Positions 1-6,226 of a stretch of DNA of 64,000 nucleotides are shown here, in pieces; positions within the stretch are counted from its first letter, which is position 1; each line of letters opens with the position of its first letter. Both the position numbers and the translations under genes were made by a program. Source of the DNA: Neobacillus massiliamazoniensis (lineage in GTDB: Bacteria; Bacillota; Bacilli; Bacillales; Cytobacillaceae); contig NZ_CVRB01000001.1 in the NCBI RefSeq assembly GCF_001048695.1, positions 1 to 64,000 on the forward strand, written 5' to 3'. Below the pieces are notes generated by a model that saw only the letters and a program-made list of their open reading frames with translations, did not search any database and was not told where the DNA came from.

Positions 1-9
1 AAGTAAATA

Positions 10-127
<118 letters not shown>

Positions 128-137
128 TGTTATATAT

Positions 138-213
138 GGAGGATTAGCTCAGCTGGGAGAGCATCTGCCTTACAAGCAGAGGGTCGGCGGTTCGATCCCG
201 TCATCCTCCACCA
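138..213 (+). tRNA. tRNA-Val(TAC)
   Basis: Full cloverleaf with acceptor GGAGGAT/ATCCTCC, anticodon TAC and encoded CCA. First of the tRNAs that follow the rRNA operon. Confidence 0.95.
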
Positions 214-227
214 TAATTTTTTACAAT

Positions 228-303
<76 letters not shown>

Positions 304-314
304 TTTTTTTGTTT

Positions 315-390
315 GAGCCATTAGCTCAGTTGGTAGAGCATCTGACTTTTAATCAGAGGGTCGAAGGTTCGAGTCCTTCATGGCTCACCA
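315..390 (+). tRNA. tRNA-Lys(TTT), intact copy
   Basis: Acceptor GAGCCAT/ATGGCTC, anticodon TTT, CCA encoded. It is the first gene of a Lys-Leu-Gly-Leu block that is repeated about 348 bp downstream; this copy has a proper acceptor stem. Confidence 0.95.
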
Positions 391-404
391 TTTTAAACGA
401 ATAT

Positions 405-489
405 GCGGGTGTGGCGGAATTGGCAGACGCACCAGACTTAGGATCTGGCGCCGCAAGGCGTGGGGGTTCGACTCCCTTCACCCGCACCA
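405..489 (+). tRNA. tRNA-Leu(TAG), copy 1
   Basis: Class II tRNA with a long variable arm, acceptor GCGGGTG, anticodon TAG and encoded CCA. Identical to the copy at 753-837. Confidence 0.95.
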
Positions 490-502
490 TTTAAGTGATT
501 AC

Positions 503-577
503 GCGGAAGTAGTTCAGTGGTAGAACACCACCTTGCCAAGGTGGGGGTCGCGGGTTCGAATCCCGTCTTCCGCTCCA
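503..577 (+). tRNA. tRNA-Gly(GCC), copy 1
   Basis: Acceptor GCGGAAG, anticodon GCC, CCA encoded. Identical to the copy at 846-920, but the spacer before it is 5 bp longer. Confidence 0.95.
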
Positions 578-582
578 ATGTT

Positions 583-668
583 GCCGGGGTGGCGGAACTG
601 GCAGACGCACAGGACTTAAAATCCTGCGGTAGGTGACTACCGTACCGGTTCGATTCCGGTCCTCGGCA
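583..668 (+). tRNA. tRNA-Leu(TAA), copy 1, no encoded CCA
   Basis: Class II tRNA body with acceptor GCCGGGG/CCTCGGC and anticodon TAA. Unlike the copy at 926-1014 it has no CCA, because the sequence switches at its last base into the D-arm of the next tRNA. Maturation would depend on the CCA-adding enzyme, and there is no spacer before the next tRNA. Confidence 0.85.
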
Positions 669-738
669 GTAGCTCAGTCGGTAGAGCATCTGACTTTTAA
701 TCAGAGGGTCGAAGGTTCGAGTCCTTCATGGCTCACCA
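668..738 (+). pseudogene. Chimeric tRNA-Lys(TTT) copy without a matching 5' acceptor strand
   Basis: From the D-arm onward this is nearly identical to the tRNA-Lys at 315-390, including anticodon TTT, T-arm and CCA. The 5' acceptor GAGCCAT is missing: the bases before the D-arm are the 3' end of the preceding tRNA-Leu and cannot pair with ATGGCTC. The stretch 667-688 is identical to 1821-1842 in tRNA-Phe, so the junction looks like recombination between tRNA genes, or an assembly error. Probably non-functional. Confidence 0.75.
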
Positions 739-752
739 TTTTAAATGAATAT

Positions 753-837
753 GCGGGTGTGGCGGAATTGGCAGACGCACCAGACTTAGGATCTGGCGCC
801 GCAAGGCGTGGGGGTTCGACTCCCTTCACCCGCACCA
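753..837 (+). tRNA. tRNA-Leu(TAG), copy 2
   Basis: Second, identical copy of the tRNA at 405-489, within the duplicated block. CCA is encoded. Confidence 0.95.
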
Positions 838-845
838 TTTAATAT

Positions 846-920
846 GCGGAAGTAGTTCAGTGGTAGAACACCACCTTGCCAAGGTGGGGGTCGCGGGTTC
901 GAATCCCGTCTTCCGCTCCA
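846..920 (+). tRNA. tRNA-Gly(GCC), copy 2
   Basis: Second, identical copy of the tRNA at 503-577. CCA is encoded. Confidence 0.95.
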
Positions 921-925
921 ATTTT

Positions 926-1014
926 GCCGGGGTGGCGGAACTGGCAGACGCACAGGACTTAAAATCCTGCGGTAGGTGACTACCGTACCGGTTCGATTCC
1001 GGTCCTCGGCACCA
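926..1014 (+). tRNA. tRNA-Leu(TAA), copy 2
   Basis: Complete class II tRNA with anticodon TAA and encoded CCA. It is the intact counterpart of 583-668. Confidence 0.95.
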
Positions 1015-1029
1015 TTTTAATAAAATATT

Positions 1030-1106
<77 letters not shown>

Positions 1107-1111
1107 TATTT

Positions 1112-1188
1112 CGGGAAGTAGCTCAGCTTGGTAGAGCACTTGGTTTGGGACCAAGGGGTCGCAGGTTCGAATCCTGTCTTCCCGACCA
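1112..1188 (+). tRNA. tRNA-Pro(TGG)
   Basis: Acceptor CGGGAAG, anticodon TGG, encoded CCA. Confidence 0.95.
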
Positions 1189-1203
1189 TTCTCAATATCT
1201 TTT

Positions 1204-1279
1204 GGGGCCTTAGCTCAGCTGGGAGAGCGCCTGCTTTGCACGCAGGAGGTCAGCGGTTCGATCCCGCTAGGCTCCACCA
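1204..1279 (+). tRNA. tRNA-Ala(TGC)
   Basis: Acceptor GGGGCCT/AGGCTCC, anticodon TGC, encoded CCA. Confidence 0.95.
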
Positions 1280-1297
1280 TAATTTAATTATATATTT

Positions 1298-1371
1298 GGC
1301 GGTGTAGCTCAGCTGGCTAGAGCGTACGGTTCATACCCGTAAGGTCGGGGGTTCGATCCCCTCCGCCGCTA
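1298..1371 (+). tRNA. tRNA-Met(CAT), elongator type
   Basis: Elongator-like tRNA with anticodon CAT and acceptor GGCGGTG. CCA is not encoded. Confidence 0.85.
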
Positions 1372-1410
1372 TAATAAACAATTAATACTAACGTTAAAGT
1401 TGGTATTAAT

Positions 1411-1484
1411 GGACCCTTAGCTCAGTTGGTTAGAGCAGACGGCTCATAACCGTCCGGTCGTAGGTTCGAGTCCTACAGGGTCCA
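1411..1484 (+). tRNA. tRNA-Ile2(CAT), probable lysidine tRNA
   Basis: Acceptor GGACCCT/AGGGTCC, anticodon CAT. The body closely resembles the Bacillus tRNA-Ile2, whose C34 is converted to lysidine by TilS to read AUA; that identity is from recall of the family. CCA is not encoded. Confidence 0.8.
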
Positions 1485-1493
1485 CTTTAATAT

Positions 1494-1586
1494 GGAGGAA
1501 TACCCAAGTCTGGCTGAAGGGATCGGTCTTGAAAACCGACAGGCGGGTCAAACCGCGCGGGGGTTCGAATCCCTCTTCCTCCTCCA
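1494..1586 (+). tRNA. tRNA-Ser(TGA)
   Basis: Class II tRNA with a long variable arm, anticodon TGA, acceptor GGAGGAA/TTCCTCC and encoded CCA. The discriminator base reads T (position 1583), whereas bacterial tRNA-Ser usually has G. Confidence 0.9.
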
Positions 1587-1613
1587 TTAATTAAAAAGTA
1601 ATATTATAATCGT

Positions 1614-1687
<74 letters not shown>

Positions 1688-1690
1688 TAT

Positions 1691-1767
1691 GGTCCGGTAG
1701 TTCAGTTGGTTAGAATGCCTGCCTGTCACGCAGGAGGTCGCGGGTTCGAGTCCCGTCCGGACCGCCA
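1691..1767 (+). tRNA. tRNA-Asp(GTC)
   Basis: Acceptor GGTCCGG/CCGGACC, anticodon GTC, discriminator G, encoded CCA. Confidence 0.95.
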
Positions 1768-1816
1768 TTTTTATCCAGTAGGCTAACTCTACTGTTGATA
1801 TAGATATATTTTTTGT

Positions 1817-1889
1817 GGCTCAGTAGCTCAGTCGGTAGAGCAAAGGACTGAAAATCCTTGTGTCGGCGGTTCGATTCCGTCCTGAGCCA
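1817..1889 (+). tRNA. tRNA-Phe(GAA)
   Basis: Acceptor GGCTCAG/CTGAGCC, anticodon GAA, no complete CCA. Its positions 1821-1842 are identical to the chimeric junction at 667-688. Confidence 0.95.
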
Positions 1890-1915
1890 CCTTTAAATTT
1901 AATGAGTTATTTAGT

Positions 1916-2000
1916 GGAGGGGTAGCGAAGTGGCTAAACGCGGCGGACTGTAAATCCGCTCCCTCAGGGTTCGGCGGTTCGAATCCGTCCCCCTCCACCA
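1916..2000 (+). tRNA. tRNA-Tyr(GTA)
   Basis: Class II tRNA with acceptor GGAGGGG, anticodon GTA and encoded CCA. Confidence 0.95.
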
Positions 2001-2004
2001 TTAT

Positions 2005-2081
2005 GGCGGTTGTGGCGAAGTGGTTAACGCATCGGATTGTGGTTCCGACATTCGTGGGTTCGATTCCCATCAGCCGCCCCA
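2005..2081 (+). tRNA. tRNA-His(GTG)
   Basis: Anticodon GTG, with the extra 5' G (G-1) encoded and CCA present. Confidence 0.95.
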
Positions 2082-2097
2082 TTTATTTTATTATTAT

Positions 2098-2169
2098 TGG
2101 GCTATAGCCAAGCGGTAAGGCAACGGACTTTGACTCCGTCATTCGTTGGTTCAAATCCAGCTAGCCCAG
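2098..2169 (+). tRNA. tRNA-Gln(TTG)
   Basis: Acceptor TGGGCTA/TAGCCCA, anticodon TTG, discriminator G. CCA is not encoded. Confidence 0.93.
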
Positions 2170-2173
2170 TCAT

Positions 2174-2247
2174 GGCAGCATAGCCAAGTGGTAAGGCACA
2201 GGTCTGCAACACCTTTACCCCCGGTTCAAATCCGGGTGCTGCCTCCA
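2174..2247 (+). tRNA. tRNA-Cys(GCA)
   Basis: Acceptor GGCAGCA, anticodon GCA, encoded CCA. Confidence 0.93.
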
Positions 2248-2254
2248 ATTAAAT

Positions 2255-2328
2255 GCGGGTGTAGTTTAGTGGTAAAACCACAGCCTTCCAAGCTGTTGTT
2301 GTGAGTTCGATTCTCATCACCCGCTCCA
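2255..2328 (+). tRNA. tRNA-Gly(TCC)
   Basis: Acceptor GCGGGTG, anticodon TCC, encoded CCA. Confidence 0.95.
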
Positions 2329-2332
2329 ATAT

Positions 2333-2409
<77 letters not shown>

Positions 2410-2427
2410 TATTAATCTATTTTCTGT

Positions 2428-2502
2428 TCCGCAGTAGCTCAGTGGTAGAGCAATCGGCTGTTAACCGATCGGTCGTAGGTTCGAGTCCTACCTGCGGAGC
2501 CA
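2428..2502 (+). tRNA. tRNA-Asn(GTT)
   Basis: Acceptor TCCGCAG/CTGCGGA, anticodon GTT, discriminator G, encoded CCA. Confidence 0.95.
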
Positions 2503-2515
2503 TTTTTATGTTTAT

Positions 2516-2571
2516 GGGGAAGTAATAGGTCGGATAACCGGCACGAGGGTCCATATAACCCTTCTCCGCCA
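2516..2571 (+). pseudogene. tRNA-Ser(GCT) remnant with D- and anticodon arms deleted
   Basis: The first 9 bases match the 5' acceptor of a Bacillus tRNA-Ser(GCT). The sequence then jumps to that tRNA's variable arm, a decayed T-arm and the 3' acceptor with CCA. About 35 nt are missing, including the D-arm and anticodon stem-loop, so this cannot make a working tRNA. The organism must have another tRNA-Ser(GCT) elsewhere. Confidence 0.8.
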
Positions 2572-2581
2572 TAGATATCAT

Positions 2582-2655
2582 GCGCCTTTAGCTCAGCTGG
2601 ATAGAGCATACGCCTTCTAAGCGTACGGTCAGAGGTTCGAATCCTCTAAGGCGCG
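2582..2655 (+). tRNA. tRNA-Arg(TCT)
   Basis: Acceptor GCGCCTT/AAGGCGC, anticodon TCT, no encoded CCA. Last tRNA of the array. An integrase fragment lies directly downstream, and tRNA 3' ends are common phage attachment sites. Confidence 0.95.
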
Positions 2656-2695
2656 TATAAAAACAGAGCGATAAAGCCCGCCAGATAAGCGTTTT

Positions 2696-2938
2696 ATGAA
2701 GTTAAATGAAACGGTCAAATTCGGATATGCACCCGATGAACGACCGCTTGATAAATTTAACGGCATAGGAGGCTTATTTTTTTATGACGAAAAAGTAAGT
2801 GGTACTTACAATTACAGCGATAGGTTTATTAAAAAAGGTGCAAATATTGTTTACATATCAAAGACATTAGGGCATAGTAATTTGGCGGTTACTAGTCAAT
2901 ACCTACATCTTGATAAAGCAGAAGTTGTAGAGAACTAA
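2696..2938 (+). pseudogene. C-terminal fragment of a tyrosine recombinase (phage-type integrase)
   Basis: This 80-residue reading frame ends in the hallmark integrase C-terminus: LGHSNLAVTSQYLH carries the conserved GH and the nucleophilic Tyr. The first ~45 residues do not look like an integrase core, and the upstream catalytic Arg and H-x-x-R boxes are absent, so this is a truncated or rearranged relic. It begins about 40 bp after tRNA-Arg(TCT), the kind of site integrating elements use, which suggests the scar of a lost prophage or island. No clear ribosome binding site precedes it. Confidence 0.7.
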
Positions 2939-2972
2939 CGACAGTTCTTAAGACCATTCATAAAGAAACTTT

Positions 2973-2998
2973 GGGGCGCTTAGGCGCTCTTTTTTTCT
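2973..2998 (+). terminator. Intrinsic terminator after the integrase remnant
   Basis: GGGCGC and GCGCTC arms form a short GC-rich hairpin followed by a run of T. Confidence 0.7.
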
Positions 2999-3056
2999 AA
3001 AGCTGCCTCTTCTTTTCGTTGTATAATGGACTAAAATACGAAAGGGAGCGGCGCAT

Positions 3057-3146
3057 ATGAACATGGCACGTCCAAACTTTATAGATAGCGAATATTTTTA
3101 TTGGAATGAGGAAGGTTTTACCGTACGTGAGCGCATGTGTCTATAA
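3057..3146 (+). pseudogene. 29-residue ORF, probable N-terminal fragment of an unknown protein
   Basis: A consensus -10 (TATAAT, 3021-3026) and a GGGAG ribosome binding site precede an ATG that reads only 29 codons (starts MNMARPNFIDSEYFYWNEEG). The well-formed expression signals with such a short frame suggest a gene cut off after its N-terminus. I do not recognise the family. It lies between the integrase relic and the converging DUF899 gene, in what looks like eroded mobile DNA. Confidence 0.35.
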
Positions 3147-3178
3147 ATAAAAAATGCGAGGTTTATCCCCGCCTGGTT

Positions 3179-3871
3179 TTATATTTTTGCAACATATTGA
3201 TCACGATGCCGAAGTCCACGATCGTCCTGTCGACCTTTTGGAACCAAATCGAGAAACTGGTATGTGATATTCATCATGTCAATGCCACGAGCGTAAGTCG
3301 AGTAAGTATGAAATATTTTTCCTTCTTCATCTTTGTAAAAAACGCTTACGCCCTCCCTATCAGTACTCATAGGATTCTGCAGTGTATAGTTGTAAAATGC
3401 TTGCTTTTTCTCTACTTCTTCTTCGGTAAAAGATGCTTGAAAATCATAATTAAAATCCGTATGTCCCGATGAATACCAAGGAAATGTCCACTCCATTCGT
3501 TTTTTGAATGCTTCCAGTTTTTCTAACGGTGCACGGGAAATACAGACAAAAGTAACATCGCGGTGATATAAGTGTGGAATCATCCCACTGTAGTGATCTG
3601 CCCAAAAAGAACAATGTTTGCAGCCTTGATTCCAACTAGGATCGAACATGAAATGGTATACAATCAACTGACTTCTTCCATCAAATAAGTCTGCTAGTGA
3701 CATCTTACCGTGTGGACCTTCAAATGTGTATGACTTGCTGACAGCTTCCCACGGCAAATCTCGTCTCTGCTGCGTGAGTTCATCCAGCAACTTCGTAAAT
3801 TCCTTTTCTTTCTGTAGCAGTTCTTTCCTAGCTTCGATCCATTCATTCCTTAGCAGAACTTTATGTTCCAT
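3179..3871 (-). CDS. DUF899 family thioredoxin-fold protein
   Basis: A 230-residue protein of the DUF899 family, which has a thioredoxin-like fold and no firmly assigned reaction. Family signatures are visible: an N-terminal helix rich in E/K, the GCKHCSFWADHYSG segment (residues ~83-96, a C-x-x-C pair as in thioredoxin folds), and the C-terminal block with HTYSTYARG followed by LDLVPKGRQ. No signal peptide, so cytoplasmic. The ATG is preceded by GAGGTG at good spacing. It stands alone and converges on the small fragment at 3057-3146. A redox role is inference from the fold only. Confidence 0.85.
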   Translation of the reverse strand: MEHKVLLRNEWIEARKELLQKEKEFTKLLDELTQQRRDLPWEAVSKSYTFEGPHGKMSLADLFDGRSQLIVYHFMFDPSWNQGCKHCSFWADHYSGMIPHLYHRDVTFVCISRAPLEKLEAFKKRMEWTFPWYSSGHTDFNYDFQASFTEEEVEKKQAFYNYTLQNPMSTDREGVSVFYKDEEGKIFHTYSTYARGIDMMNITYQFLDLVPKGRQDDRGLRHRDQYVAKI

Positions 3872-4008
3872 AACAACACCTCATCATCTCGTTTTTCCCA
3901 TTTATTCTTTCCAATATTACATCTGGTAATGCTTTTGCCTCTTCCATATAAGTTTAAGTTGTTATGGCACCTCTTTCATTTATAGAAAGTAAGATTGTGG
4001 AAAAATGT

Positions 4009-4085
4009 ACGAACGGGTGCGATTGTGGAATAAAGGCAATCGCTTTTTTTCTTCTTGAGCTAAAGGTTTAGGTTAGTTCAATTAT
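4009..4085. repeat. GGGTGC-hairpin repeat, copy 1 (upstream of VOC gene)
   Basis: Begins AACGGGTGCGATTG, contains a hairpin (GCGATTG...CAATCGC followed by seven T) and ends TAGGTTAGTTCAA. A related sequence with the same beginning, hairpin position and end lies at 4603-4665, on the other side of the VOC gene. The hairpin with T-run could act as a terminator on the + strand. Confidence 0.6.
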
Positions 4086-4157
4086 GAAATCTTTTAAAGG
4101 AGAAAGGTATATAGAAAGGGAATTGTTTACTTATCAGAATTTAGGAGGAAATTTTAA

Positions 4158-4577
4158 ATGAGTGAGAAATTATTAAGGGTCGGAACCACATATATTCCAG
4201 TAACTAATGTGGAACTTTCATCTGTATGGTATGTAAATAAATTAGATGCAGAATTAAGCTATAAAGATGAAGATAAAGCGATTTTAAATCTTGCAAACCA
4301 AAGCATTTTTCTTGTTAAATCAAAAGAACATCAAAGTTCCAATTTCATTGATATTTATGGTGAGGAACGTTTTTCTTTAACATTTGAAGTGAATGGTTTA
4401 GATGCTTTAGAAACAATACATAAGGATTTTATAGGTAAAGGGATTAGAGTTGGAGATATTGAAAACAGAGGTCACTCTGGAAGGAATTTTGTTTTTTATG
4501 ATTTAGATAGTAATAAATTCGATGTATGGAGTGAACTTAGTCCAATTTTCAGAGAAAAATATTTTATCTCAGAATAA
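4158..4577 (+). CDS. VOC (glyoxalase/bleomycin-resistance fold) family protein
   Basis: A 139-residue protein with one vicinal-oxygen-chelate repeat pair. It begins with the typical beta strand and Y-I-P-V-T-N-V opening followed by a WYVNKL helix, and ends with RNFVFYDLDSNKFDVW, the usual closing strand of the family in which a Glu or Asp often ligates metal. Members include glyoxalases, ring-cleaving dioxygenases and antibiotic-binding proteins; the substrate here cannot be told. An AGGAGG site lies 8-9 nt before the ATG. It is a single-gene unit bracketed by two related short repeats, which suggests it moved as a unit. Confidence 0.8.
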   Translation: MSEKLLRVGTTYIPVTNVELSSVWYVNKLDAELSYKDEDKAILNLANQSIFLVKSKEHQSSNFIDIYGEERFSLTFEVNGLDALETIHKDFIGKGIRVGDIENRGHSGRNFVFYDLDSNKFDVWSELSPIFREKYFISE

Positions 4578-4602
4578 TCAAGAATTATTATTTATTGTTG
4601 TG

Positions 4603-4665
4603 CTAACGGGTCCATTCCTCTAATAAGGGATGCTTTTTCTTATTGAAGTAAAGGGTCAGGTTCAA
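4603..4665. repeat. GGGTGC-hairpin repeat, copy 2 (downstream of VOC gene)
   Basis: Reads AACGGGTCCATTCC, then GGGATGC with T-rich sequence and GAAGTAAAGGGTCAGGTTCAA. It is a diverged copy of 4009-4085 in the same orientation. Confidence 0.55.
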
Positions 4666-4988
4666 TATGGTTTAAAAGAAAAAGAACACATTAAGTGTTC
4701 TCGATCTCATTTTGTATTTTGGGGAGGCTTACTGTGTTCGTACTTAATCAATTCAACTGGTGGATATTCTTTAGGAAGATTCTTCATTGTTCGACGAGAT
4801 GACTCGACCGCAAAGTATTAAGTGTCAGTTACAAAGATTTTTCCATTACTGGATGAAGGAATTAAGGTGATTTTCAAGACATATGAATATTTTTCCAAAC
4901 CTTTGTACTATTTATTTCCTTTAAACGAAATAGATACCGTTTCAATTTGTGAAGGTGTTGCATAGACGTTAATATTGGTATCGAAATA
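4666..4988. other. Intergenic stretch without recognisable genes
   Basis: A perfect 7-bp hairpin (AGAACAC/GTGTTCT, 4684-4702) is present but has no T-run. The rest is AT-rich with only short, unsupported frames. Confidence 0.5.
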
Positions 4989-5158
4989 TTTTTAAGAAAA
5001 ATAGTTGACACCCTGGCTACTCGGTGTTACGATGTACTTATAATAAGTAATACTGAATAGCGTGATTTCCCAAAAGCTATTCAGTAAAAATTTACCTCGG
5101 TACTATGTTATACTGAATATAAGTCAGACAAAATAGAGGTGGTTCTGAACATGGTAAA
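4989..5158 (+). repeat. Duplicated promoter region of the padR operon, upstream copy
   Basis: This ~170-bp unit is nearly identical to 5159-5329. It contains a promoter (TTGACA 5005-5010, 17-bp spacer, TACGAT 5028-5033), a perfect inverted repeat TACTGAATAG/CTATTCAGTA (5051-5060 and 5077-5086), a GAGGTG site and an ATG at about 5151. That ATG leads to a stop after four codons (M-V-N-F), where the second copy continues into padR. Confidence 0.85.
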
Positions 5159-5174
5159 TTTTTAAGAAAAATAG

Positions 5175-5257
5175 TTGACACCCAACGCTACTCGGTGTTA
5201 CAATATACTTGTAATGAGTAATACTGAATAGTTGGATTTCCCGAAAGCTATTCGGTA
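5175..5257 (+). promoter_or_regulatory. padR operon promoter with inverted-repeat operator
   Basis: TTGACA (5175-5180), an 18-bp spacer and TACAAT (5199-5204) form a strong sigma-A promoter. Downstream lies the inverted repeat TACTGAATAG/CTATTCGGTA (5222-5231, 5248-5257). The same motif occurs at 5051-5086 and, as ACTGAATA/TATTCAGT, at 6074-6120. Its recurrence around the operon makes it the candidate binding site of the PadR regulator (inference). Confidence 0.65.
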
Positions 5258-5321
5258 AAAATTTACCTCAGTACTATGTTATACTGAATATAAGTCAGAC
5301 AGAATAGAGGTGACTCTGAAC

Positions 5322-5642
5322 ATGGAAAATTTAACTGAAATGCTGAAGGGTTCGCTGGAAGGCTGCGTGCTGGAAATCATCAGCCGCCATGAAACCTATG
5401 GCTACGAGATTACCCGCCGCCTGAACGAGCTTGGGTTTACCGAAGTCGTGGAAGGGACGGTCTACACCATCCTCGTGCGATTAGAAAAGAAAAAACTTGT
5501 GAGCATAGAAAAGAAACCGTCAGATATGGGGCCGCCCCGCAAGTTTTACTCACTTAATGAGGCTGGCCGCCAGGAACTTGAATTGTTTTGGGAAAAATGG
5601 GATTTTGTATCATCAAAAATCAACGTCTTAAAATCAATCTAG
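5322..5642 (+). CDS. PadR family transcriptional regulator
   Basis: A 106-residue winged-helix regulator of the short PadR type. The sequence shows the typical opening MENLTEMLKGSLEG, the recognition region with HETYGYEITRRLNELGF and VEGTVYTILVRLEKKKL, and the wing GPPRKFYSLNEAG. A GTG start at 5310 is possible, but the ATG at 5322 sits 9 nt after GAGGTG and matches the usual PadR start. It heads the operon padR / DUF1048 / ABC ATPase / ABC permease. Such PadR proteins typically repress a neighbouring exporter and are released by its substrate, so an inducible drug- or peptide-export role is inferred. Confidence 0.9.
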   Translation: MENLTEMLKGSLEGCVLEIISRHETYGYEITRRLNELGFTEVVEGTVYTILVRLEKKKLVSIEKKPSDMGPPRKFYSLNEAGRQELELFWEKWDFVSSKINVLKSI

Positions 5643-5714
5643 CTTCATAAAATATTACGTCCGATATTTTTGGAGTGTCTTGTTCAGCTTTATAAAAAAA
5701 GGAGGAAAAATAAC

Positions 5715-6068
5715 ATGATGGAAATGTTCAAAAAAATGATTGGTGATAAAAAAGAATACAAGATGATGATGGCACGGGTTGAAGCCCTGCCAGAGGACTA
5801 CCAGTTTGTATTTAAGGAAATTCAAAACTACATGTGGAAATTCACAGCGGGCAACGGGATGGATATGCTGCACATACAGTATGAATTAATCGATTTGTTC
5901 GAAGCCGGTGCAGCGGAAGGCAGACAAGTGCTGGAAATCACTGGGGACGATGTGGCGTCCTTTGCCGACGAACTAGTGGCAAACGCTAAAACCTATTTCG
6001 CCAAGTATCGTGAAGATTTGAATCAGAGTATCTTGAAGCGACTGGGAAAAAATAAACTCATTAAATAA
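5715..6068 (+). CDS. DUF1048 family protein of the PadR-ABC operon
   Basis: A 117-residue, largely helical soluble protein starting MMEMFKKMIGDKKEYK and rich in Met, Lys and Glu; this matches the DUF1048 family, which is regularly found between PadR regulators and DrrA/DrrB-like exporters. A perfect AGGAGG lies 8-9 nt before the ATG at 5715; an earlier in-frame start at 5670 has no such site. No enzymatic motif is visible. A helper or sensor role for the exporter is only suggested by the conserved neighbourhood. Confidence 0.8.
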   Translation: MMEMFKKMIGDKKEYKMMMARVEALPEDYQFVFKEIQNYMWKFTAGNGMDMLHIQYELIDLFEAGAAEGRQVLEITGDDVASFADELVANAKTYFAKYREDLNQSILKRLGKNKLIK

Positions 6069-6073
6069 TACTG

Positions 6074-6120
6074 ACTGAATAGCTGGTTACAAATATGAAT
6101 TGCCACCTTCGTTATTCAGT
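6074..6120. promoter_or_regulatory. Third copy of the ACTGAATA/TATTCAGT inverted repeat
   Basis: ACTGAATA (6074-6081) and TATTCAGT (6113-6120) repeat the operator-like arms seen twice upstream of padR, now between DUF1048 and the ABC ATPase genes. It could control an internal promoter. Confidence 0.5.
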
Positions 6121-6226
6121 TATATTTTTAGCTTAGTAATAAGTGGTACGTATTATCAGTGAGACTAAATAGTAGAGTTTAGGCAATCTAGCTCCGCAAG
6201 GAACTTTTAATAAGGAGGAAAATAGT

